In this document: piece by piece, positions 8,968-17,164 of the stretch | Layout: each line of letters opens with the position of its first letter | Position numbering within the stretch: the first letter of the stretch is position 1 | Source: Myxococcales bacterium 68-20 | Lineage (GTDB): Bacteria > Myxococcota_A > Polyangia > Polyangiales > Polyangiaceae | DNA: 64,000 nucleotides | Assembly (NCBI GenBank): GCA_001899635.1 | Contig: MKVQ01000006.1 | Span: 1 to 64,000 of the forward strand | Direction: 5' to 3' | The notes under the pieces: model-generated | What the model saw: only the letters and a program-made list of their open reading frames with translations | Databases searched by the model: none | What the model was told of the DNA's origin: nothing | Position numbers and translations under genes: made by a program

Positions 8968-9123
8968 AGCGACAAGCGGTTTGCGGACCGAGTATTTCCG
9001 CCGAGTTCCGAGCAGCGCGAGGAGCGACGACGACGGATACTGGAGTATCCGGAGGAGGAGCGACGAAGCGATGCGACGGAAATCGGCGGAAAGACGACGG
9101 GAGCAAACCGTTTGTCGCTCTAG
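8964..9123. repeat. 160-bp imperfect palindrome between convergent genes
   Basis: The outer arms (8964-8984 and 9103-9123) are inverted copies of CTAGAGCGACAAGCGGTTTGC-type sequence with one mismatch. Moving inward, TTTCCGCCGA pairs with TCGGCGGAAA. The centre holds the perfect palindrome GGATACTGGAGTATCC flanked by GAGGAGCGACGA-type direct repeats. The left arm starts inside the cutA stop codon, and the right arm ends just before the stop of the MshEN gene. It could act as a bidirectional terminator or be a small non-autonomous mobile element. Confidence 0.8.
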
Positions 9124-9138
9124 GTCGAGGCGCGCTCG

Positions 9139-12100
9139 TCAGGCGCCGCGCGTCGACGCACGGCTGAAGCGCACTCGCCCGATGTTGTCCCACCAGTCGC
9201 GGTAACGCGCCTGCGCGCGTTCGCGCTCGCGCTTCGGGAGATCGTCGTAATACGCGAAGTACTCCTTCGTGATCGTCCTGAGCTCCTCGCTCGCGGAGCC
9301 GCGAAGGGCGCGCTGCTCGTGCATGAGCGAGTCGATGAGCCACTCGAGGCGATGACGCCCCCGGTTTTCGTCCCACCAGGCGAGCCACTTCTCCGTATCG
9401 CGACCGAAGTCCTGCTGCGTGATGACGACGAGCGCCGCGCGCGTGGCGACCACGACGACCACCACGTCGTCCTCGAGGAGCGGCATCAGCACGGGGACCG
9501 CAAGCGGCTCGCGCGTCTCGCCGAGTGCCTCGATCGCCTGGACGCGCCGCACCACCGACTGCGTGTTCGCGATCTCGCCGAGGCGCTCGACGACGGGCTG
9601 CGGATGCGCCTCGGCAAGCGCACGCGCGGCCGCACGCGCCACACGTCGAACGCGCGTGTCCTCGTCGAAGGTGCGCGAGATCGCGGCATCGATCGCGTCC
9701 GGGTAGACGAGCTCGGTGAGCAGATACGTCGCCCAGAACCGAGACTCCGCATCGGCGCCCTGGACGTGCGAGAGGACGAACGGCAGCGCCGTACGCCGCT
9801 GGCTCGCGATCAGCCGGATCACCGGACCGCACTCGGCGACGCGCGGGAGCACGGCGCCCTCGAGGCGCTCGGGCTCGATCGCGATCGGTCCCGGGAACTT
9901 CGCCATGATCGCGGGCATCGCGTAGCCGCCGGCACGGAGGAGATCGGTCTCGGCCTCCTCGTCCGGCCCCGCGAGCACGCGCTCGACGAGGCTGACGTAT
10001 TCGCTCGCGACGTCGACGATGACGCTCGGAAGGATGCGGGAGTGATCGCTGCGCGACGACGGCGGCTTGTGCGCCGGGACGCTCACCTGCTGCTCCGACA
10101 TCGGCATCGGCATCGGCTTCGCCGTCCGCGGCAGAACCGGCGGCGCGCCCTTGCGCTGCGCGAGCGCGAGCACGACCTCGCTGCCGCCGCGGCTCGACGG
10201 CTCGACTTCGCTCACTAGAGGCGTCAGTTCGAAGTCCGGATCGAAGACCGGCGGAACGAGCGGCGTCTCGGCGAGGTCCACCACGGCCGCCAGCGAGACG
10301 GGCTTCATCTCCTGCTCGGGCGTGACGACGACGAGCGGAGTGACCGGCTTCGGGTTCGCGTCGACCGTCGGCTCCTTCGCCTCGAACATCGGGAGGAGCG
10401 GAGAGCCTGCGACGAGCGTGGTCGCCAAGTTCGACGGCCCGCCCGGCGGCGGGATCGACGGCGTGTCCTCGCTGACGAGGACACGCTGCTCGAACGGCTG
10501 CGGCCGGATCTCGAGCGACAGCGGAGACGCCGCGTCGAGGGCGCCCGGCTCGATCGATCCGCCCGATCCGATCGGCCCGATCGGCTGAGGCGAGAGGTCG
10601 GTGACCGCGGCGGCTCGCATCGGCGGCGGTGACTCGGCACGCGGCGAGTGCTGGATCTCGTCCAGCGCGGCAGCAGCTCCACCACTGCGCCCCCGAACGC
10701 GCGACGAGCTCGATGGATCACGATCGCCGGACCAGCCGCCGATCTCCGAATCGCGCGTCGTTCGCGGCGGCTCGGTGGGGTGCCCCGGCTGGCCCTGGAT
10801 CTGCGCGATGAGCTGGCGCTCGACGGAGTCGTGCGTGGTGCTCGCCCCGAAGCCCCAATTGGTGCCCTCCGTGACGATGCTCGGCATCGTCGGGCTCCCG
10901 AACTCGAACGCCGGCGCTTCCGCGCGCTTCAGCGCCTGCGATCGCGTCCGCGGCGGACCGGACGGCATCCGCGGCGGCGTCGAGGGAGCGGTCGTCGCCG
11001 GAGCGCTCGTGACCTCGAGCGACGCGACCGCCGGGTCGGGCTCCTCTCGCGGGATCGGCCGTCCGCTCGGACGCCTCACCGCGAGGAGGTTCGGCGGCGG
11101 AGGACGATCGCTGCGCACCGACATCGGATCGGCGCCCATCATCGCCGCCGTCGCCGTCGGCGCGCGCGTCGTCACGACCGCGCGCGATACCGGCTCCGTC
11201 ATCAGCTCGCGGATCGGCGATGCGAGCTCCTCGTTCGTGGGCCGATTGCGCACGCTGAAGGGAGCCGGAGCGGGCGCAGGAACGGGCGGCTCGGGCGCAG
11301 GCGGGGCCGATACCTGCGTCGGCGGAGGAGCAAGGCTCTCCGCCACCGTCTTCGCCGCGGCGGGTTCGCCCTCGACGGGGGCCGCAACGGGCACCGTAAC
11401 GGAGGCCTCCGCCGGGGCCGCAGCGCCCTTGAGCTTCCGGCGCATGATCACGCGCTCGAACGCGCCCGAGGCCATGTCGACGAGCGTCCCGACCTGACGA
11501 ACGCCGGCGTCATCGATGCCGGACGTACCGCCGTCACCGAAGAGCAGCGCGACGACGCGCTTGCGGACGACGATCGGGAAGACCACACACTCGGTGGTGC
11601 CGTCACGCGCGAGATCGGCCAAGAGGACCGGATCGAGCCCCTCCGGCGACGGGATCGCGCGAACGACCTTCCTCTTCTCCCGCGCCGTCGCGAGGATGTT
11701 GCGGAGGTCGAGGGGCACCCCTACCCGCGCGACCTTCTCCCGCGATGCGCCGTCGCCGAAGGCATCGCGACCCTCGGCGAGATCGCCGTGAACGATGAAG
11801 AGCGCGGTGTAGTCGAAGAACTGGCGCGCGAACTCGAAGAGCACGTCGAAGATGACGTCTCGCTCGGCCGCCTCCTCGAGCTCCGCCTTCGCGAGATCCA
11901 GGGCGAGCGGCCCGCGCCGTCGACGCACCGGTCGCGCCGGTGGGGCCTCCATCTTGCGGACGAACGTCCCTTGCGGCGTGGTCCGCTTGCGCGCGGGCTC
12001 CACGGAACGCGCGAGCGGCGGCGGCGGCGCGACGCTCGGCGGGCGCGGCGGCGCGCGATGCACCGGCGACGACTCGAGCGGCGGCGGGAAGGTGCTCGCG

Positions 12101-12576
12101 ATGCGCGGCCCGTTGTGGACGATCTTCGTGATCAGCCGCGCGGTGCGCTTGTCGAGCGGGAGGCCGTAGTCGCGCGTGAGCGCCTGACGAATGCGAAAGA
12201 GCGGAGCGATCCGCTGCTCGATCGGGAGCGCGAGGACGAACGCGAGCTCCTGCTCCACGTCGCGAGGGAAAGGCTCGGCCACCGCGACGACGAGCGCCGC
12301 ACCGACCTCGAGCGGCACGAAGGCACGCTCGGCCGCGACCTCGGCGGCGACGAGCCTCGCAGCCTCCTCCGGCACCCTGGGGAGCTCGCCGGCGGGCACG
12401 ACGGGCAGACCGTACGACTCGGCCACGACCGGCATGAGCGCCGACTCCTCGATACGGCTCACCTCGAAGAGGTTGGTCACGAGATCCCCCCCGTAGAGGA
12501 CCTGCCGTGCCAACGCCTCTTCGATCTCGCGGATCGAGGCGATCGCGCGCTGAACGATGAGGGAGCTCAGGGACAT
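9139..12576 (-). CDS. Large MshEN / GAF-like / HEAT-repeat protein
   Basis: This 1145-residue protein has no signal peptide. The first ~150 residues resemble the N-terminal domain of type II secretion/pilus ATPases (MshEN, GspE-N), with FEVSRIEESALMPVVAESYG and GLPLDKRTARLITKI; some MshEN domains bind c-di-GMP. A GAF-like segment (residues about 240-390) contains DVLFEFARQFFDYTALFIVH. A long Pro/Ser-rich linker follows, and the last ~300 residues are HEAT-like helices (RVRRVARAAARALAEAHPQP, VRRVQAIEALGETREPLAVP). There is no ATPase domain, so it is not a secretion ATPase. A c-di-GMP-responsive scaffold is plausible but inferred. The ATG at 12576 (MSLSSLIVQ) is preferred over an upstream start. 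Confidence 0.75.
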   Translation of the reverse strand: MSLSSLIVQRAIASIREIEEALARQVLYGGDLVTNLFEVSRIEESALMPVVAESYGLPVVPAGELPRVPEEAARLVAAEVAAERAFVPLEVGAALVVAVAEPFPRDVEQELAFVLALPIEQRIAPLFRIRQALTRDYGLPLDKRTARLITKIVHNGPRIASTFPPPLESSPVHRAPPRPPSVAPPPPLARSVEPARKRTTPQGTFVRKMEAPPARPVRRRRGPLALDLAKAELEEAAERDVIFDVLFEFARQFFDYTALFIVHGDLAEGRDAFGDGASREKVARVGVPLDLRNILATAREKRKVVRAIPSPEGLDPVLLADLARDGTTECVVFPIVVRKRVVALLFGDGGTSGIDDAGVRQVGTLVDMASGAFERVIMRRKLKGAAAPAEASVTVPVAAPVEGEPAAAKTVAESLAPPPTQVSAPPAPEPPVPAPAPAPFSVRNRPTNEELASPIRELMTEPVSRAVVTTRAPTATAAMMGADPMSVRSDRPPPPNLLAVRRPSGRPIPREEPDPAVASLEVTSAPATTAPSTPPRMPSGPPRTRSQALKRAEAPAFEFGSPTMPSIVTEGTNWGFGASTTHDSVERQLIAQIQGQPGHPTEPPRTTRDSEIGGWSGDRDPSSSSRVRGRSGGAAAALDEIQHSPRAESPPPMRAAAVTDLSPQPIGPIGSGGSIEPGALDAASPLSLEIRPQPFEQRVLVSEDTPSIPPPGGPSNLATTLVAGSPLLPMFEAKEPTVDANPKPVTPLVVVTPEQEMKPVSLAAVVDLAETPLVPPVFDPDFELTPLVSEVEPSSRGGSEVVLALAQRKGAPPVLPRTAKPMPMPMSEQQVSVPAHKPPSSRSDHSRILPSVIVDVASEYVSLVERVLAGPDEEAETDLLRAGGYAMPAIMAKFPGPIAIEPERLEGAVLPRVAECGPVIRLIASQRRTALPFVLSHVQGADAESRFWATYLLTELVYPDAIDAAISRTFDEDTRVRRVARAAARALAEAHPQPVVERLGEIANTQSVVRRVQAIEALGETREPLAVPVLMPLLEDDVVVVVVATRAALVVITQQDFGRDTEKWLAWWDENRGRHRLEWLIDSLMHEQRALRGSASEELRTITKEYFAYYDDLPKRERERAQARYRDWWDNIGRVRFSRASTRGA

Positions 12577-12664
12577 AGGGTCAGGTCGCCGTGGACCGGT
12601 AGGGTCGCTTGCAACCCCATGCATGTCAACTCGGCGGCTGACACGGGCAAGCGCGCTCAGACGC

Positions 12665-14191
12665 TCAGATGCGGGCGATCGTTCGCGTTCCGGTCGAGGT
12701 TAACTCGAAGTATCCCTCCACGGCCGCGACGAGACCGGGGATGGTGTGCTCGCTCGCCGTCACGTCCACCCGCAGCCCGCGCCTCCGCGCGGTCTCCGTC
12801 GTCACCGGACCGATGCTCGCGACGCAGGTCTGGGCGAGGAGCTTCGCTGCTCGACCTTCCAGCGCATCGCAGAAGTGATCGACCGTGCTCGACGACGTGA
12901 ACGTGACCACGTCGATCTCCTGACCCTCGAGCAGCGCCGCGAGCGCCTCGAGGAGCGGCCTCGGCGGCGCGTGTGTCTTGTAGACGGAGACGACGTCGAC
13001 CTCGCACCCGGCCGCACGAAGCGCGTCCGGAACGACGTCACGAGCGACCTCCGCCCGCGCGATGAGGACGCGGGGCCGGCCCTCCCCGATCGCCGCGAGG
13101 AGATCCTCCGCCAGCCCTTCTCCCTTGTAGACCTTCGCCACCAGATCGGGCGCGAGCCCGCAGGACTCGAGGGCGGCCGCAGTGCCCGGCCCGACCACGG
13201 CGATCTTCGCCGACGCGAACGCGCGCGCGTCCTTGCCTTGGCGGCGCACCTCCGCCCAGAGGCGCTCGACGCCGTTCGCGCTCGTGATCACCACCCAGCC
13301 GTAGCGGCCAAGCGAGCTCACGGCCTCGGTCATCGGTCCCGGATCGACGGGCGCTTCGATCTCGATCGTCGGCACCACGACCGGATCGGCGCCTCGCTCA
13401 CGCAGGAGCGACGCCGTTCTCTTCGCCTGCTCTCTCGCGCGCGTGACGAGCACACGCTTGCCGAAGAGAGGCAGCCGCTCGAGCCAGGAGAGCTCGGTCA
13501 TCGGCGTCGATCGCTCGCCGACGACGAGGACCACCCGCGCGGCCTTCGGCGGCGGAAGGAGCGGCAGCTCACCGAGCGTCGTCTCGTAGATCCGCTGCGT
13601 CGGGAGGGAGACGTTCTCGACCCGCGTCGCGGGCTCGCTCGCCTTCCGGCCATGGAACACGAGCGAGCGCGCCGTCTCCGCCACGCTCTCCGCGTCGGCG
13701 ACGATCGCGAGCGTGTCCGTTGCAGTGGCGAGCTTCTCCCAGTCGTGCAGCGTCTCGTGCCCGCGGGTGACGCTCACCGCCGCGACGCTCGGAGACGCGT
13801 CCGTCGTCCGCGTGAGCGGGACCCCCGCAAACGCGCCGACGGAGATCAGCGGATGGACCCCCGGGACGATCTCGAGCGGCACCTTGTGGCGCGCGACGGC
13901 GGCGGCCTCGACATCGGCCGTTCCGAAGAGGAGCGGATCGCCCCACGTCAGGCGAACGGCGTGGCGGCCCTCCTTCGCCTCGGCGGCGAGGATCTGCCCG
14001 ATGCGCTCGGGCGTGAGCTGCGCGGTGACCGGATGACGAGGCGTGCCCTCGCGCACCCGACCAAGGATGTCGGGATGCACCGTGGGATCGAAGAGGATGA
14101 AGTCCGCTTCCTCGAGCACGTCGGCGGCGCGCAGAGTGAGAAGCCTCGGATCTCCTGAGCCAGCACCGACGAACGTGACCTTACCCGTCAT
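12665..14191 (-). CDS. cobA-hemD: Fused uroporphyrinogen-III methyltransferase and uroporphyrinogen-III synthase
   Basis: The 508-residue protein joins two tetrapyrrole enzymes. Residues 1 to about 235 are a CobA/SUMT domain (VGAGSGDPRLLTLRAADVLE; GDPLLFG; VPLEIVPGVHPLISVGAFAG), which methylates uroporphyrinogen III toward sirohaem and cobalamin. Residues about 245-500 are HemD (LFGKRVLVTRAREQAKRTAS; WVVITSANGVERLW; VVSVYKTHAP; VVTFTSSSTVDHFCDALEG), which cyclises hydroxymethylbilane. Such fusions occur in other bacteria. The usual GRGGEE after GDPxxFG in CobA reads GTADVE here, so the methylase half is divergent. It is followed, 10 nt before the next gene begins in the same direction upstream, by a lipoprotein gene. 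hemB lies 30 kb away. Confidence 0.9.
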   Translation of the reverse strand: MTGKVTFVGAGSGDPRLLTLRAADVLEEADFILFDPTVHPDILGRVREGTPRHPVTAQLTPERIGQILAAEAKEGRHAVRLTWGDPLLFGTADVEAAAVARHKVPLEIVPGVHPLISVGAFAGVPLTRTTDASPSVAAVSVTRGHETLHDWEKLATATDTLAIVADAESVAETARSLVFHGRKASEPATRVENVSLPTQRIYETTLGELPLLPPPKAARVVLVVGERSTPMTELSWLERLPLFGKRVLVTRAREQAKRTASLLRERGADPVVVPTIEIEAPVDPGPMTEAVSSLGRYGWVVITSANGVERLWAEVRRQGKDARAFASAKIAVVGPGTAAALESCGLAPDLVAKVYKGEGLAEDLLAAIGEGRPRVLIARAEVARDVVPDALRAAGCEVDVVSVYKTHAPPRPLLEALAALLEGQEIDVVTFTSSSTVDHFCDALEGRAAKLLAQTCVASIGPVTTETARRRGLRVDVTASEHTIPGLVAAVEGYFELTSTGTRTIARI

Positions 14192-14201
14192 CTCCCTCTC
14201 G

Positions 14202-15200
14202 CTAGTGTTGAGGCGCGCACGTCGACACTCCCGCGCCCACGATCCTGAGCGGGGTGGTGGCGACCTGCGTGACCGAATCGTCCGACGGGCGCCATCGCGT
14301 GACGCGCGTGGATGCGTTGTTGCCCGTCCCGGGCGCGTGGAACATGTAGAAGTCGCCGCCCCAGTAGGCGAACGCCCAGCCGCGCCCCCGATCCACGTTG
14401 GCGAACCGCCGCTCGCCGATCACCTGCCCGGTGTTCGGGTCGATCTCGCCGATGTACGAAGGCAGGCTGGCTCCCTGCTTGCCGTAGAACGCGAAGAGGC
14501 GTCCTTCGCCGGTCCCCGTCAGCTCGGCCGACTCGATCCTGGGAAAGAAATCTCCGACCGGGGTGAGCTCGAACGTCCCCGGCGTGATCCGCGCGAGGCC
14601 GCGAGCGCCAGGGGGCTTTCCATCCCACGCCTGCTCGGCCCCCGCGACGTAGAGCGTCTCCGTCGGACCGACGCTGTTCGTCGCGAAGCCCATCCCGAAG
14701 AGCCCGTAGTTCGACTGGCGCGGCGTATACGGCGTCGCGATGCACGCCGCCGTCGCCGTGCTGACGCGGAAGAGCTGCTCGTTGGTGAAGAGGATGTACG
14801 CGATGCCTCTCCGATCGACCGCCATCGAGAACGGCGTCGCGCTCGACGGCGCCGGACACGCGATCTTGCCGATCCGGCGGAACTGCCCGGTGTCCGGGTT
14901 GAAGCTCTGGAGCTCGTGCGAGTCCGTGATCGTGTAGACGAGCTGCGCCTCGGCGTCGGGACAGTCCCGCTGATCGACGTCGATCGGGGGCCTCACGTCG
15001 AGCAGAGGCGGTGCGTCCTCGAGATCGCTCGCGTCGCGGCTCGCGTCGCGGCCGCCGTCGCGTCGCGCGTCGGGCCCGGCGTCCTGCACGGGGATGTCCG
15101 TGAAGTCGTCGTCGTCGACGAAGAGCCCGGTCCGCGAGCCACAGGCGACAAGGAGCAGAAGGAACGCGATGCGGCGGACCGCCGGAAATGACCTTCGCAT
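14202..15200 (-). CDS. Lipoprotein with propeller-like domain, unknown function
   Basis: The 332-residue protein has a signal peptide with a lipobox (FLLLLVACGSRTG). An Asp/Arg/Ala-rich linker (residues about 25-75) follows, then a beta-rich domain. Its repeats (LQSFNPDTGQFRRIGKIACP, FSMAVDRRGIAYILFTNEQL, LPSYIGEIDPNTGQVIGERR) suggest a beta-propeller. Lipoproteins starting CGSRTG are common in Polyangia. It is probably exposed on the outer membrane. The stop is 10 nt from the cobA-hemD start, so the two may be co-transcribed, although their functions look unrelated. Confidence 0.7.
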   Translation of the reverse strand: MRRSFPAVRRIAFLLLLVACGSRTGLFVDDDDFTDIPVQDAGPDARRDGGRDASRDASDLEDAPPLLDVRPPIDVDQRDCPDAEAQLVYTITDSHELQSFNPDTGQFRRIGKIACPAPSSATPFSMAVDRRGIAYILFTNEQLFRVSTATAACIATPYTPRQSNYGLFGMGFATNSVGPTETLYVAGAEQAWDGKPPGARGLARITPGTFELTPVGDFFPRIESAELTGTGEGRLFAFYGKQGASLPSYIGEIDPNTGQVIGERRFANVDRGRGWAFAYWGGDFYMFHAPGTGNNASTRVTRWRPSDDSVTQVATTPLRIVGAGVSTCAPQH

Positions 15201-15385
15201 GGTTGTGCCTGAAGAGTGTTCTCGGAGGCCGAAGACGGTTCGGGAACGAAGAGAGGGAGGCGAGGCTCCCGTAAGCCCGCGCTAGCGTCGCCCGGCTCGC
15301 TGCGCGGTACAAGGGTCACCGGACGTGTAGGGGCCTGCCCTACCCTTTACGGCTCGCGGGCGCGGGCCTCCCTCGTCGCCAACGG

Positions 15386-15988
15386 TCAACGCTTCGCGCC
15401 GGCGTCGGCCGGCGGCGCGAAGCCACCATCGGCCGCGGCCGGTGCGCTGCCGAATGCGAGCGTGACGATCTGGCTCTTCTTGTTCGTGTTGCTCGTGTCG
15501 AACGTCATGGCCTTCACCGTCGCGAGGAGGCAGCCGACCATGTCCTCGTTCAGCCCATCGCGCTTGACGAAGCGCGCCGAAGCCACGCGCCCGTCCTTGC
15601 CGATCGTCGCGTCGAAGGTCGCGTTGCCTCCGATGCCCGCCTCGGCCGCGAGCGCCTTCTTGTAACATGCATTCAATCGCGAACGCACCGGCGCCATCGC
15701 CTTCTCCACCACGGGATCGGACTGAACGCCGCCGGACACCACGTCCTCCGACGGCTCCGGCGCGCTCGGTGCAAGTGAGCCCTCGCTCGCGGCAGCCGCG
15801 GCACGCGCGGCTTCACCCGGCGGTGGATCCGAGCTGACCTCCATCGTGACCTCCGTCTTGTCCGGCGGGCGCGGAGCGTTCTTCGGCACCTGCGGCGGAG
15901 GTTCGGGGGCGGGATCGCATGCCGAGACCGCCGCCGCGACGCCCGCCACGACGCAGAGGAGGATGAAGGATCCTAGCCGCATACTCAT
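15386..15988 (-). CDS. AgmX/PglI C-terminal domain lipoprotein
   Basis: The 200-residue protein has a signal peptide ending AAAVSAC, a Pro/Ala-rich linker, and a C-terminal ~100-residue domain. There VVEKAMAPVRSRLNACYKKA, IGGNATFDATIGKDGRVASA and DMVGCLLATVKAMTFD give the AgmX/PglI-type pattern of two conserved Cys with a CYKKAL motif and a GxV strand. Myxococcal relatives are linked to gliding-motility complexes and TonB-like periplasmic functions. Here only the C-terminal domain is present on a lipid anchor, so a periplasmic binding role is an inference. Confidence 0.7.
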   Translation of the reverse strand: MSMRLGSFILLCVVAGVAAAVSACDPAPEPPPQVPKNAPRPPDKTEVTMEVSSDPPPGEAARAAAAASEGSLAPSAPEPSEDVVSGGVQSDPVVEKAMAPVRSRLNACYKKALAAEAGIGGNATFDATIGKDGRVASARFVKRDGLNEDMVGCLLATVKAMTFDTSNTNKKSQIVTLAFGSAPAAADGGFAPPADAGAKR

Positions 15989-16175
15989 GAGCTAGACCAT
16001 AACACCCGTCGCCTCGTCGCCCGTACTCTCCGTCAGCCGATGCGGAGCTCGAACAGCCCTCGCGACGCGGAGGAGACCGCGCCGCCGTGCCTCACCGATC
16101 TCGCGCTGATAGCGGACGTGGAGGCTCGCCGCCTCCTTGCGGGCGCGCGTCGAAGGGCGCTGCGCGCATCGCGGG

Positions 16176-16511
16176 CTACTTCGCGTCGTTCGAGGCTCCC
16201 GCGAGGCTTGCGAGACCTTTGCCTCCGACCGGCGTGAAGCGCGTGCTCTCGGGCACCGACGACACGAGCGGCATCGTCGACCGGATGAGATCACGCACGC
16301 CCGGCATCGAGAGCGATGCGCCATGCGCGGTCTCGTCCTTCCAGACCTCCGTCACCGACACGACGTCGGGCTGCGACGCTGACGTGCTCACGACGTAGAG
16401 CAGGCAGGCCGGCACCGCCTCCATCAGCTCCGCCACCTTCAGCAGCTTCGACGTGAGCGCCTCGCGTTGTCCTTCGACGGCAACGAATGTCCCGAACAGT
16501 CCGAACAGCAT
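16176..16511 (-). CDS. Antibiotic biosynthesis monooxygenase (ABM) domain protein
   Basis: The 111-residue protein begins MLFGLFGTFVAVEGQREALT and continues with CLLYVVSTSASQPDVVSVTE and VWKDETAHGASLSMPGVRDL, the typical alpha-beta ferredoxin-like ABM fold seen in YgiN-type quinol monooxygenases and HapK-like small enzymes. Members are small cytoplasmic dimers, often with unknown substrates. The trailing ~15 residues are Ala/Gly/Ser-rich. It stands alone. Confidence 0.75.
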   Translation of the reverse strand: MLFGLFGTFVAVEGQREALTSKLLKVAELMEAVPACLLYVVSTSASQPDVVSVTEVWKDETAHGASLSMPGVRDLIRSTMPLVSSVPESTRFTPVGGKGLASLAGASNDAK

Positions 16512-16555
16512 GACGATGGCTTAATGAGGCGCGTCAGGCGCGGCAAGGGTGAAGG

Positions 16556-17002
16556 TCATGGTCGCTCGTTCGAGGAGCGCGGGACCGAGGCGTAGGTGGT
16601 CATGATGCGGACGCCCATGGCCGTGATGCTGCCTCCGACGCCGATGACGATGAGGAGCGGCCAGGCAGACAGGATGTTCTCACGCTCGCCCGGCGATTCG
16701 AGCGCAACCACGAGGAACAACATGGAGAGAAACAAGACGAAACCGCCGGGGATGATGAGCGCCAGTGCCATGAGCCGTCGCCCGACGCTGGGCGGGGGAG
16801 CGGTCTCGTCGATCGGAGGCGTCAAGGACGGGAGAAGCCAGCGTCTCAGGAGGACGGCGGCAACGGGCGCTCCCATCCACACGACGCCGTGGTCGAGGAC
16901 GACGAGACTCTGGAGCACGAGCGTTGCGCCGAGGCCTAGAAGCGCCGCGGGAACGTCCCAGAAGTAGAGTCGCGAGGACCACATGTTCAGCCCAGGCTGC
17001 AT
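16556..17002 (-). CDS. Small integral membrane protein, unknown function
   Basis: The 148-residue protein has about four hydrophobic segments: near residues 14-32 (VPAALLGLGATLVLQSLVVL), 38-55, 78-99 (LALIIPGGFVLFLSMLFLVV) and 110-130 (WPLLIVIGVGGSITAMGVRI). No signal peptide or family is recognised. It lies downstream of the ABM gene's 5' side, in the same orientation but with a gap, so co-transcription is uncertain. Confidence 0.6.
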   Translation of the reverse strand: MQPGLNMWSSRLYFWDVPAALLGLGATLVLQSLVVLDHGVVWMGAPVAAVLLRRWLLPSLTPPIDETAPPPSVGRRLMALALIIPGGFVLFLSMLFLVVALESPGERENILSAWPLLIVIGVGGSITAMGVRIMTTYASVPRSSNERP

Positions 17003-17164
17003 GCGCGCACGATAGGCAAGACGACGACTCAGTAAAATCGATAAAGCCGTTGAATCAGTAGGTTCGGAAGCCCCGGCACCGTGACGTGTGCGTTCGATGC
17101 ATCGCGTCGTCCGTGATCGCGCTCGAGTTGCCCGCAGGTACCGAGCTCTTGGCCAGCCGAAGCG

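Noticed and set aside
10648-12900. 750-residue plus-strand open frame opposite the MshEN/HEAT gene
   Set aside because: Composition is dominated by Arg, as expected of the complementary strand of a high-GC gene; it crosses two real genes.
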